From: Blautia sp. MSJ-9
GTDB lineage: Bacteria > Bacillota > Clostridia > Lachnospirales > Lachnospiraceae
Length of the DNA stretch: 64,000 nucleotides
Reading direction: 5' to 3'
NCBI RefSeq assembly: GCF_018919065.1
Contig: NZ_JAHLQG010000049.1
Span: 1 to 64,000, forward strand
Shown: positions 51,617 through 61,317 of the stretch, piece by piece
How positions within the stretch are numbered: position 1 is the first letter of the stretch
Layout of the letters: every line of letters begins with the position of its first letter
Notes under the pieces: generated by a model
Seen by the model: the letters and a program-made list of their open reading frames with translations, nothing else
Told to the model about the DNA's origin: nothing
Databases searched by the model: none
Position numbers and translations under genes: made by a program

Positions 51617-53011
51617 ATGAAGAGAAGAAAATTGTTCGCGTTATTTATGACTGCGGCTATGGCAGTGTCCAGTATGGGCATGGCAGTGAATGTCTTTGCA
51701 GAAGAAGACACAACAGAGGAAGCTGCTGAGAGCGAAGAACCGGCTGAAGGAGAGCCTACAGCAGTAACAACCGTAGGTCCTGATGATGGAACAAAGTATG
51801 AGATGTGGTCATTTGTAGACCTGCATAACGAATTTTACGGAAAAATGGTAGAGAAATGGAATGAAGAGAATCCGGACAAACAGATCCAGATTACATTCAG
51901 TACATATCCATACTCTGATATGCATAACAAATTAATGATGTCCTTACAGGCAGGATCCGGTGCTCCTGACCTCTGCGATATCGAGATCGGACAGTTTCCG
52001 AACTATTCCGGCGATGACAGCCCTCTGTATTCCATGAATGATGCACTTGCTCCATATGAAGACACAATGGTACAGTCCAGACTTGATGTTTATTCCAAAG
52101 CTGACGGAACAAGACTTGGTGTTCCTTTCCATGTAGGTGCAACTGTTATGTACTGGAACGCGGATCTTCTTGAATCTTACGGATTAGATTACAAATCTGT
52201 AAAGACATGGGATGATTATACCAAACTTGGTGAAGAGTTAAAAGAAGCTTCCAACGGTGAAGTGTACTTAACTTCTGTTGATACAGGCGGTGTTGACTGG
52301 ATGTGGCTTGCAATGGCTGAGAACGGTGAAGATTGGACAGGCGGTCCGGACGGAACTGTAAACGTACAGCTTGATTCTGTAAAAGAAATGCTCACAATGC
52401 AGCAGAACTGGTTAAACGATGGAATCGCAATGGTATCCACAGACGGACATGTTGACCTTGAAGCTGGTTTCTCTAACATCATGGATGGCAAGATTGCTTC
52501 CTTCCCGAAAGCTATGTGGTACATGAGCCGTTTCAAAGATTACATGCCGGAGATGGAAGGCAAATATGACATCACAACATGCCCTGTATTTGAAGAAGGA
52601 CAGAAATGCTCCGTTGGTATCGGTGGTACAGGTACTGTTGTAACCAATCAGTGTGAGAATCCTGAACTTGCAGCTGAATGGCTTGCATGGGCTAAATGCT
52701 CTGAAGAAGGTGAAAACCTGATCTGGAACGAACTTGGATTTGATGTCTGCAACACAGCATTATGGTCTGACGAAGCGTTTGCTTATGATGAGTCCAATAC
52801 ATATAATACATTCTTCCGTGTAAAACCATACGAAGTGCTGAATGAACTTGCTGAAAATGATGCGATCGGAACTATTTACACAACAAAGAACTCTCCGACA
52901 TTGAACGATTACATGTGTACAACAACTCTGAACAATGTATTAGAGGATGGCATGGATGTAGAAGAAGCGCTTCAGGATGCACAGGATTATCTTGATTTCG
53001 AGTGTGAATAA
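51617..53011 (+). CDS. oligosaccharide ABC transporter substrate-binding protein (SBP_bac_1, CUT1)
   Basis: A 464-aa exported binding protein, start at the ATG behind AAAGGAGGATC (a frame running further upstream has no RBS). Signal peptide about 1-30 (VNVFA-EE) with no lipobox, then an acidic linker (EEDTTEEAAESEEPAEGE) and the family-1 fold: WNEENPDKQIQITFSTYPYSD, GSGAPDLCDIEIGQF and PFHVGATVMYWNADLLE. It should capture arabino-oligosaccharides released by the secreted arabinanase. The two permease genes follow behind a strong hairpin. Confidence 0.92.
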   Translation: MKRRKLFALFMTAAMAVSSMGMAVNVFAEEDTTEEAAESEEPAEGEPTAVTTVGPDDGTKYEMWSFVDLHNEFYGKMVEKWNEENPDKQIQITFSTYPYSDMHNKLMMSLQAGSGAPDLCDIEIGQFPNYSGDDSPLYSMNDALAPYEDTMVQSRLDVYSKADGTRLGVPFHVGATVMYWNADLLESYGLDYKSVKTWDDYTKLGEELKEASNGEVYLTSVDTGGVDWMWLAMAENGEDWTGGPDGTVNVQLDSVKEMLTMQQNWLNDGIAMVSTDGHVDLEAGFSNIMDGKIASFPKAMWYMSRFKDYMPEMEGKYDITTCPVFEEGQKCSVGIGGTGTVVTNQCENPELAAEWLAWAKCSEEGENLIWNELGFDVCNTALWSDEAFAYDESNTYNTFFRVKPYEVLNELAENDAIGTIYTTKNSPTLNDYMCTTTLNNVLEDGMDVEEALQDAQDYLDFECE

Positions 53012-53077
53012 TAAAATGATAATGGTTCACTGATCAAGTGAATAAAGAACGGTTACTGCAGTGACCGAAATGATATG

Positions 53078-53111
53078 GGAGGCCAGGGAACCGCATTCCC
53101 TGACCTCCTTT
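53078..53111 (+). terminator. attenuating hairpin between binding-protein and permease genes
   Basis: GGAGGCCAGGGAA pairs with TTCCCTGACCTCC (12 of 13) around 5 nt, then only TTT. It should lower permease expression relative to the binding protein. The 265-nt gap 53012-53276 holds no gene. Confidence 0.75.
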
Positions 53112-53227
53112 ACTGCTATCCTGGTGAGAAATGAGATTTTCACAGGATGTGGAGTCTGATTTCTTTTCAGGATAACAGTAATAAGAAAAAAGAAATTAAC
53201 TGTAACTGTCCAGTAAATCATGATTCT

Positions 53228-53247
53228 GTGAGATACTGAAAAGTTAC
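53228..53247 (+). repeat. copy 4 (divergent) of the dispersed intergenic repeat
   Basis: GTGAGATACTGAA followed by AAGTTAC, one base shorter than the other copies, 29 nt before the permease GTG. Confidence 0.4.
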
Positions 53248-53276
53248 CTCTATTTTTAGAAGAGGAGGAATTCATT

Positions 53277-54176
53277 GTGAATAAAGTGAAAAAGATGCTC
53301 TATTCTCAGAAGGTGGCACCCTACGTATTCGTACTTCCGTTTGTTATCAGCCTTCTGGTATTCTGGTTATATCCGCTCATCAGTGGTATTGTAATGAGTT
53401 TTCAGGATATTTCATTTGGCGGTTCTCAGTGGGTTGGTCTGAAGCATTACCAGAAACTGGCTTCCGATAAGTTCTTCAAGACGGCTGTATTTAACAGTGT
53501 GGAATACATGCTTCTGACACTGCTCCTGCTGATTCCAATCCCAATGATGCTTGCAGTACTGATGGAAAGCCGTCTTACCAAAGCCAAAGGCGTATGGAAA
53601 GTGATCATGTACATTCCGGCACTTACATCTGTAGTTATTTCCGGTATGTTATTCCGACTGATGTTCTCAGAAGGTGATAACGGACAGATGAACCAGTTAA
53701 TGCATTTGCTTGGAAATGCAAGTATTCCATGGCTGAAAGCAAAGACTACCGGATGGATAGCTCTGTTATTACTCTGTATGTGGAGATGGACAGGTGTTAA
53801 CATGCTGTATTTTATTTCCGGTTTAAAGAGTATTGATACATCTCTTTATGAATCAGCAGACATCGACGGTGCCAACGCAAAACAGAAATTCTGGTATGTG
53901 ACACTGCCGCTTCTGAAACCGACAACCATCTATGTTATTACAATTTCCGTATATGCCGGTCTGTCCATGTTCCTTGAGAGTTTTATGCTGTGGAACGGTA
54001 ACTCATCACCGAAGAACATTGGTCTTACTATCGTAGGATATCTGTATAAACGTGGTATTGAGAAAAATGATATGGGTTATGCGTGTGCCGTAGGTATGGT
54101 GCTTCTGGTCATTGCCCTGGCTATCAATGTTGTCCAGCTTGTGGCAACAGGAACATTCAAGAAGGAGGAAAAGTGA
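53277..54176 (+). CDS. oligosaccharide ABC transporter permease, MalF/AraP type
   Basis: A 299-aa membrane permease of the CUT1 family, about six segments. GTG start behind AGAGGAGG. N-terminal APYVFVLPFVISLLVFWLYP and the coupling-loop stretch YESADIDGANAKQKFWYVTLPLLKP, which contacts the ATPase, are typical. One nucleotide separates its stop from the next gene. No ATPase gene is linked; a shared MsmX/UgpC-type ATPase encoded elsewhere is expected. Confidence 0.93.
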   Translation: MNKVKKMLYSQKVAPYVFVLPFVISLLVFWLYPLISGIVMSFQDISFGGSQWVGLKHYQKLASDKFFKTAVFNSVEYMLLTLLLLIPIPMMLAVLMESRLTKAKGVWKVIMYIPALTSVVISGMLFRLMFSEGDNGQMNQLMHLLGNASIPWLKAKTTGWIALLLLCMWRWTGVNMLYFISGLKSIDTSLYESADIDGANAKQKFWYVTLPLLKPTTIYVITISVYAGLSMFLESFMLWNGNSSPKNIGLTIVGYLYKRGIEKNDMGYACAVGMVLLVIALAINVVQLVATGTFKKEEK

Positions 54177-54177
54177 T

Positions 54178-55053
54178 ATGGCAAAAACAGCAGCTCAGCC
54201 AAAGACAATGGAATCAAATCATAAAGTTGCGTCTGTATTATCCACAGGGCTTTTCGCTATCCTCTGTGTGCTGATCGCATTCCCGCTTCTTGCAGGTTTC
54301 TTCGCTTCCTTCCAGGAAGGCCGTGAAGTGGTTATGAAAGGTATGTCCCTGAATCTTGATTTTTCCAAGATGCATCTGGATAACTACAAATACCTGTTTT
54401 CCGGAAATGAGGATTCCCGAAAATATTTTATGTGGTATAAAAACAGTCTGATCCTGACACTGATCACAGTAGTTCTGACACTGCTGGTATGCTACTTCAT
54501 CGCATACGGTCTGACCATGTACAAATTTAAACTTCAGGGATTTTTATTCTTCCTGGTAATCGCAACTATGTGTGTTCCTTTTGAAATCTTGATGCTTCCT
54601 CTGTACAACGAGGTTACATCTCTTGGGATCATCAATACAAGAGCCGGTGTTATTCTCCCCGGACTATGTGGTGCGTCGACGATTTTCTTCTTTAAACAGT
54701 ACATGCAGAGTCTTCCGAAAGAACTTCTGGATGCAGGAAGAATCGACGGATGCACAGAGTATGGTATCAGTGTTAAGATTATGATGCCGATAACCAAACC
54801 GGCATTTGCATCCATGGCAATCCTCTGTGCGATGGGTTCCTGGAACAACATGTTATGGCCGATGCTGGTATTCCGTGATACAAACAAATTTACACTGCAG
54901 ATCGGTCTGAATACATTGCTTACACCTTATGGAAATAACTACAACCTTCTGATCGCAGGTTCCATGTTCGGTATTCTTCCAATCCTGATTATCTACCTGA
55001 TCTTCCAGAGATACCTGATCGATGGTATGACATCCGGTGCTGTTAAGGGTTGA
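54178..55053 (+). CDS. oligosaccharide ABC transporter permease, MalG/AraQ type
   Basis: A 291-aa membrane permease that pairs with the preceding subunit. Landmarks: first membrane segment GLFAILCVLIAFPLLAGFFAS, VPFEILMLPLYNEVTSLGIINT and the EAA loop LLDAGRIDGCTEYGISVKIMMP. RBS AAGGAGG. Frames reaching further upstream overlap the previous gene without an RBS. Last gene of the importer unit before the hairpin at 55103. Confidence 0.93.
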   Translation: MAKTAAQPKTMESNHKVASVLSTGLFAILCVLIAFPLLAGFFASFQEGREVVMKGMSLNLDFSKMHLDNYKYLFSGNEDSRKYFMWYKNSLILTLITVVLTLLVCYFIAYGLTMYKFKLQGFLFFLVIATMCVPFEILMLPLYNEVTSLGIINTRAGVILPGLCGASTIFFFKQYMQSLPKELLDAGRIDGCTEYGISVKIMMPITKPAFASMAILCAMGSWNNMLWPMLVFRDTNKFTLQIGLNTLLTPYGNNYNLLIAGSMFGILPILIIYLIFQRYLIDGMTSGAVKG

Positions 55054-55102
55054 TCAAAAGTTGTAAGTATTTGAATTATAACTTACTGATATGATAAAAA
55101 AT

Positions 55103-55176
55103 GAGCTGTCCCATTGAGTTTTGAAATTAATGTTACTGTAACTGGTGATCATTTAACATTACTTATGAGGCAGCTC
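55103..55176 (+). other. hairpin between importer genes and second GH51 gene
   Basis: GAGCTGTCCCAT pairs with ATGAGGCAGCTC across a 50-nt loop that itself contains short complementary parts. No T run follows on the plus strand, so it is not a clear terminator. Confidence 0.4.
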
Positions 55177-55198
55177 AAATAACATAATGGTAAACTAA

Positions 55199-56764
<1,566 letters not shown>

Positions 56765-56770
56765 AAATGA

Positions 56771-56826
56771 TCCCTCTTAAGTGGACAAGGTAAATAACCA
56801 AGATCTACTTAAGGGGGACTTTTTTA
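56771..56826 (+). terminator. terminator behind the second GH51 gene
   Basis: CCCTCTTAAGT pairs with ACTTAAGGGGG (imperfect) and is followed by ACTTTTTTA. It includes a copy of the 12-mer CTTAAGTGGACA (56776-56787). Confidence 0.75.
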
Positions 56827-56876
56827 TGTCTGTTTTGACAATGGATAGTGTCGGGAATATTTCTTATATATCAGAA

Positions 56877-57704
56877 CTATTTGATCAGAAAAGGCTGAAG
56901 TGTCTGTATCGTGTATTCATGCAGTGCTTCTTTTTTACTTCTGTCAATCTGCAGATAATGCGCATAAAGTACATCCAGAACCAGCAGGATCGGGAACTGC
57001 GGGGAAATAATGTTTCCATATTCCAGATGTTCCATACTTGCAAAGATCAGAGTTTCATCGCAGAACTCCTGATAAGATTTATCCTGTCTTGCGGTCATAA
57101 GAAGGGTATAGGCACCTCTCTGGTGAGCTGCTTTCAGGGAAGAAATAATATCGTCTGTCTGTCCGCTGACACTGATCCCGATGACCAGACAGTTTTCATC
57201 CAGAATGACAGAATTTACCTTCATAATATGACTGTCTGTGACAGCTTCGATATTCAGTCCGATCCGCATAAAACGTAGCTTCATCTCCTGCGCTACGAGT
57301 CCGGAACTGCCTCTGCCGTAGACATAAACACGAGGTTTGGAAACCAGCAGATTTGTGATCCGTGCGATCTGTGCTTTGTCCAGCAGAGCGTTGGATTTAT
57401 TCAGAAGTTCCTGATAAGTATTAAATTCCGATACTTCGAAATTCGGGATGTTCTCTTCGGGACCCGGAGTCAGGCTCTGTTTGTATTCATAAATAAACTC
57501 CCGGTATCCGTGAAATCCGCATTTCTGGGCGAAACGTGAAAGGGAAGCCTCCGACACATACAGAAGTCCTGAAATATTTTTGGAAGAGAAATCCTGTTCT
57601 TCTGTATTGTGGATAAAGAAATCAGCGATCGTTCTCTCCAGAGGAGTAAATGTATGATAATAAGATTCAATCAAAGGGATGATCTTATGCTTATTTAATG
57701 ACAT
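56877..57704 (-). CDS. MurR/RpiR-family transcriptional regulator of amino-sugar genes
   Basis: A 275-aa regulator: N-terminal HTH_6 domain (TPLERTIADFFIHN, YVSEASLSRFAQKCGFHGYREF) and a C-terminal SIS sugar-phosphate-binding domain (VYVYGRGSSGLVAQEM, VIGISVSGQTDDIIS). It is divergent from nagB; candidate operators lie between. It probably senses an amino-sugar phosphate such as GlcNAc-6-P or glucosamine-6-P. Confidence 0.9.
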   Translation of the reverse strand: MSLNKHKIIPLIESYYHTFTPLERTIADFFIHNTEEQDFSSKNISGLLYVSEASLSRFAQKCGFHGYREFIYEYKQSLTPGPEENIPNFEVSEFNTYQELLNKSNALLDKAQIARITNLLVSKPRVYVYGRGSSGLVAQEMKLRFMRIGLNIEAVTDSHIMKVNSVILDENCLVIGISVSGQTDDIISSLKAAHQRGAYTLLMTARQDKSYQEFCDETLIFASMEHLEYGNIISPQFPILLVLDVLYAHYLQIDRSKKEALHEYTIQTLQPFLIK

Positions 57705-57808
57705 GCGGAATCAGTCCTTTCTGTAGTATGCAAATATTGCTGTTTATTTGTTACTGGACCCGGAGGGGACAGTAACGTTTGTCTCGTTTTCGGCGATAAA
57801 AATAATCC

Positions 57809-57895
57809 TGAAATTACTATATCATCACATAATTTTTTTCTCAAGGAGAAATGTAAATATTTTCAAAAAAAACAATAGTAAAGAAAGTAATTTCA
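57809..57895. promoter_or_regulatory. candidate RpiR operator pair in the rpiR-nagB divergent region
   Basis: TGAAATTACT (57809-57818) and AGTAATTTCA (57886-57895) are exact inverted copies 67 bp apart; the second lies in GAAAGTAATTTC, itself a near-palindrome. The remaining 57705-58056 interval has no gene. Confidence 0.4.
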
Positions 57896-58056
57896 ATCCT
57901 GTTGGTAAAACAAATCCGTTGAAGAGAATAAAATGATAAAAATTGAAAGAAGATTCTAAAGATAACACTTTCGTTGAAAATAGAACCAGAGCGAATTATA
58001 ATGAATCCATAACAAATCGGAAGTGTCAGATGACACGCAGAAGAAGGAGAAAAACT

Positions 58057-58800
58057 ATGATCATTTATGTAGGCAAAGACTATCAGGACGTAAGCAGAAA
58101 AGCAGCAAATATCATGTCTGCCCAGATTATTATGAAACCAAACGCAGTTCTCGGACTGGCAACAGGATCCACACCGGTTGGATTGTATAAACAGCTCATC
58201 GAATGGTACAACAAAGGTGACCTTGATTTCTCTCAGATCACATCTGTAAACCTGGATGAGTATAAAGGACTCTCCGGTGATAACGATCAGAGTTACCGTT
58301 ATTTCATGAACACAAACCTGTTTGATCATGTAAACATTGATAAAACCAGAACTTATGTACCAAACGGACTGGAAGAAGACAGCGACAAAGCATGTGCCGA
58401 TTACAATGAGATCATCCGCAGCGTAGGCGGAATCGATATCCAGCTTCTGGGAATCGGTGGAAACGGACATATCGGATTCAACGAGCCTGGCGAAGCTTTT
58501 GAGAAAGAAACTCACTGTGTAGATCTTACAGAAAGCACGATCAAGGCAAATGCAAGATTCTTCGAGAGTATGGATGAAGTGCCGAAACAGGCATATACCA
58601 TGGGAATCAAGAATATCATGGCGGCTAAGAAAATCCTTCTTGTAGCAACAGGAAGTGCCAAAGCAGATGCACTGTACAAATCCCTGTACGGACCGATCAC
58701 ACCAAATGTACCGGCATCTATTCTTCAGCTTCATCAGGATGTAACTGTAGTAGCAGATGAAGATGCTTTAAGTCTTATTAAAGAAAAAGGACTTTTGTAA
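58057..58800 (+). CDS. nagB: glucosamine-6-phosphate deaminase
   Basis: A 247-aa cytosolic enzyme that converts glucosamine-6-P to fructose-6-P and ammonia. Landmarks: GLATGSTPVGLYKQL, TSVNLDEYKGLSGDNDQSY, GIGGNGHIGFNEPG (catalytic D/H region) and GSAKADAL. ATG behind AAGGAG gives MIIYVGKDY; longer frames lack an RBS. First gene of nagB-nagA. Confidence 0.95.
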   Translation: MIIYVGKDYQDVSRKAANIMSAQIIMKPNAVLGLATGSTPVGLYKQLIEWYNKGDLDFSQITSVNLDEYKGLSGDNDQSYRYFMNTNLFDHVNIDKTRTYVPNGLEEDSDKACADYNEIIRSVGGIDIQLLGIGGNGHIGFNEPGEAFEKETHCVDLTESTIKANARFFESMDEVPKQAYTMGIKNIMAAKKILLVATGSAKADALYKSLYGPITPNVPASILQLHQDVTVVADEDALSLIKEKGLL

Positions 58801-58917
58801 CTTTTACTCCTGTGAGATAATGAGAATATATGGCTGCACCGGGCAGATCACTGTTTCTGAAATAAACAGTAAACTGCCTTGACAGCAGGAATTCAGGGAG
58901 AAAAGAGGAAAAATCAG

Positions 58918-60021
58918 ATGATTATAAAGAATGGAAAAGTTTTTCAGGAAGACGGAAGCTATAAAATAACAGACTTGTATATAGAAAACGGCAGGATCGT
59001 GGCTTCTGAAGAAGAAGTGACAGATAAAACAGAACTGAACGCAGCAGGAATGAAGGTTTTACCTGGTCTGGTAGATATCCACAGTCATGGAGCAGTCCGC
59101 CATGATTTTTCAGACGCAGATGTTGAAGGATTAAGAACAATCCTTCAGTATGAAAAGTCTCAGGGAATCACATCCTACTGTCCGACATCCATGACACTTC
59201 CGAAAGAAGAACTGCTTAAGATTTTCCAGACAGCAAAGGATGTAAAGCAGGATGAAACCTGTGCCCGTATTGTAGGTATCAATATGGAAGGACCTTTTCT
59301 TGATCCTGCAAAAAAGGGAGCACATGTAGAAGGCTACATCCGTAAACCGGACGTTGAATTTTTCAGAGCATGTAATGAAGCGGCAGGTGGACTGATCAAA
59401 CTAGTAACTCTTGCACCAAACATGGAAGGTTCCAGGGAATTTATCAGAGAATTACATAACGAAGTGGTTATTTCTATCGGACATACAGCAGCAGATTATG
59501 ACTGTGCGGCAGAAGCAATGAAAGAGGGAGCGCTTCATGTGACTCATCTTTATAATGCCATGAACCCGATGGGGCACAGAGAACCTGGTGTGATCGGTGC
59601 AGCAGCAGATGATCAGGACTGTATGGTAGAAATGATCGGAGACGGGATTCATATCCATCCGGTAACAGTGCGCAATACTTTCCGTTTATTTGGAGACAGC
59701 AGAGTCATTCTTATCAGTGATTCCATGATGGCAACCGGTATGGAGAACGGACTGTATGAACTGGGTGGACAGGAAGTAACGATGAAAGACAGAAAAGCAA
59801 CTCTGGCGGATGGTACGATCGCCGGTTCAGCAACCTGCCTTTTTGACTGCATGAAGTGTGTTATTTCTATGGGCGTTCCGGAAAGAGAAGCCATTCTGGC
59901 AGCAACGGCAAACCCTGCAAGAAGTATCGGGATTTATGATAAAGTTGGTTCCCTTACCCCTGGAAAAAGAGCAGATATTGTGCTGACAGATGAAGAACTG
60001 AATATTGTAAAAGTATTATAG
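58918..60021 (+). CDS. nagA: N-acetylglucosamine-6-phosphate deacetylase
   Basis: A 367-aa amidohydrolase that supplies NagB with glucosamine-6-P. Metal and substrate residues: DIHSHGAVRHDF, GINMEGPFLDPAKKGAH (metal E), SIGHTAADYD, VTHLYNAM and ISDSMMATG (catalytic D). RBS AGAGGAAA; the ATG at 58918 gives the family length. It follows nagB by 117 nt. Confidence 0.94.
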   Translation: MIIKNGKVFQEDGSYKITDLYIENGRIVASEEEVTDKTELNAAGMKVLPGLVDIHSHGAVRHDFSDADVEGLRTILQYEKSQGITSYCPTSMTLPKEELLKIFQTAKDVKQDETCARIVGINMEGPFLDPAKKGAHVEGYIRKPDVEFFRACNEAAGGLIKLVTLAPNMEGSREFIRELHNEVVISIGHTAADYDCAAEAMKEGALHVTHLYNAMNPMGHREPGVIGAAADDQDCMVEMIGDGIHIHPVTVRNTFRLFGDSRVILISDSMMATGMENGLYELGGQEVTMKDRKATLADGTIAGSATCLFDCMKCVISMGVPEREAILAATANPARSIGIYDKVGSLTPGKRADIVLTDEELNIVKVL

Positions 60022-60081
60022 AAACAGAACTAAAAATAATAATAATTTTTAAATATTAATCACCATGAAAATAATTTTCTT

Positions 60082-60092
60082 TATGCTATAAT
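60082..60092 (+). promoter_or_regulatory. extended -10 promoter of nanE
   Basis: TATGCTATAAT carries the TG of an extended -10 box and a perfect TATAAT; no good -35. It gives nanE its own transcript besides read-through from nagA. Confidence 0.6.
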
Positions 60093-60165
60093 GAGCTCAT
60101 AAATGAAAGCAGTATCAGAAGTGTATGAAACTGATCATAGCTATGTAAAGAAAAGGGGAAAGAAT

Positions 60166-60867
60166 ATGACCAAAAAAGAAATTCTGGATGCGATTCATGG
60201 ACAGATGATCATTTCCTGTCAGGCAGTAGAAGGTGAACCATTATATGTAGAAGAGAAATCCATTATGTATTTAATGGCCCGTGCTGCAAAACAGGCAGGT
60301 ACACCTGCGATCCGTACCAGCAGCATCCGTGATGTTATTGCGATCAAAGAAGAGACAGGACTTCCTGTTATCGGTCTGGTGAAGATTCAGTATCCTGGAT
60401 ATGAAGGATATATTACACCTACCATGAAAGAAGTTGACGATCTGGTAGCAGCAGGTTCTGATGTTGTGGCGCTGGACTGTACACTTCGTAAACGTGGGGA
60501 TGGAACAACTGTTAATGAATTTATCGCCCAGATCAAAGAGAAATATCCGGACATTATCCTGATGGCTGATATTTCTAATTATGAAGAAGGTATCAATGCA
60601 TGGAAATGCGGCGTAGATATCGTTGGAACAACCATGAGTGGATATACGGATTACACATCCAAAAAGGATGAACCAGATTATGAACTGATGGAGAGGCTTG
60701 CAAAAGATACAGACATTCCGGTTATCGGAGAAGGCAAGATCCATTATCCGGATCAAGCTGTAAAAGCACTTCAGACAGGTGTATGGGCAATTGTAGTGGG
60801 CGGAGCGATCACACGTCCGCTGGAGATCGCACAGAGATTCCAGAAGGCAATTGAAGCAAGTAAATAA
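60166..60867 (+). CDS. nanE: N-acetylmannosamine-6-phosphate 2-epimerase
   Basis: A 233-aa TIM-barrel enzyme that turns ManNAc-6-P into GlcNAc-6-P, feeding NagA. Landmarks: LIISCQAVEGEPLY-type start (MIISCQAVEGEPLY), GLVKIQYPG, DCTLRKRGDG, MADISNYEEG, TTMSGYT and VIGEGKIHYPDQA. ATG behind AAGGGGAAAG. It links sialic acid to the nag genes, although no nanA or nanK lies in the window. Confidence 0.94.
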   Translation: MTKKEILDAIHGQMIISCQAVEGEPLYVEEKSIMYLMARAAKQAGTPAIRTSSIRDVIAIKEETGLPVIGLVKIQYPGYEGYITPTMKEVDDLVAAGSDVVALDCTLRKRGDGTTVNEFIAQIKEKYPDIILMADISNYEEGINAWKCGVDIVGTTMSGYTDYTSKKDEPDYELMERLAKDTDIPVIGEGKIHYPDQAVKALQTGVWAIVVGGAITRPLEIAQRFQKAIEASK

Positions 60868-60876
60868 AACGGGAAC

Positions 60877-60911
60877 CAAAAAAGGGATGTGTCAGATGAA
60901 CATCCCTTTTT
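60877..60911. terminator. terminator of nanE
   Basis: AAAAAAGGGATGT pairs with ACATCCCTTTTTTT around a 9-nt loop. Confidence 0.92.
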
Positions 60912-61298
60912 TTACCAGATAAACGGTGAAGTTGTTTGGTTATGAGCAGGCAGCGAAGTGTATGCTTTTACCTGCCTGCCGAAATTATAACAGTTTATTT
61001 GTGATAGCCTGTGCTGTTGCAGAACGTGCTGCGGATCTGCTCTCAGGCTTCTGGCAGCAGAATCCATAAAACAGACAGTCAATGATAAATAACTGACCGA
61101 CTTTTGCAGCAACTGACCCGGATTGCAGAGGACTTTCATTGCATCCGCACTGTACCCGAAACAGTAAACCCTGCGGGCTTTGGAAAGAATAGAAACTGCT
61201 CTGGTCATACTTTCTTCGTCAAAGAGTTCATAACTCTCATTAAGAGAAAGGATGGATGATTTTATCAGCTTGATATTGAAGGTCGAAATGGAATGGGT
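60912..61298 (-). pseudogene. decayed MurR/RpiR-family regulator remnant
   Basis: Read on the minus strand from about 61298, the frame gives FNIKLIKSSILSLNESYELF, then MTRAVSILSKARRVYCFGYS and ADAMKVL: the inter-domain helix and first SIS strand of an RpiR regulator. After about 61110 the family match is lost, and the N-terminal DNA-binding domain is missing, its place taken by the GH20 gene on the other strand. An open 98-codon frame remains but has no RBS. Probably a regulator of the GH20 gene that has been truncated. Confidence 0.7.
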
Positions 61299-61317
61299 AA
61301 AGTAAAAGGAGAAGAAG

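Noticed and set aside
56781-57278. 165-codon plus-strand frame behind the second GH51 gene
   Set aside because: Most of it is antisense to the RpiR regulator. Its first 32 codons lie in a terminator region; a relation to an IS was considered but nothing supports it.
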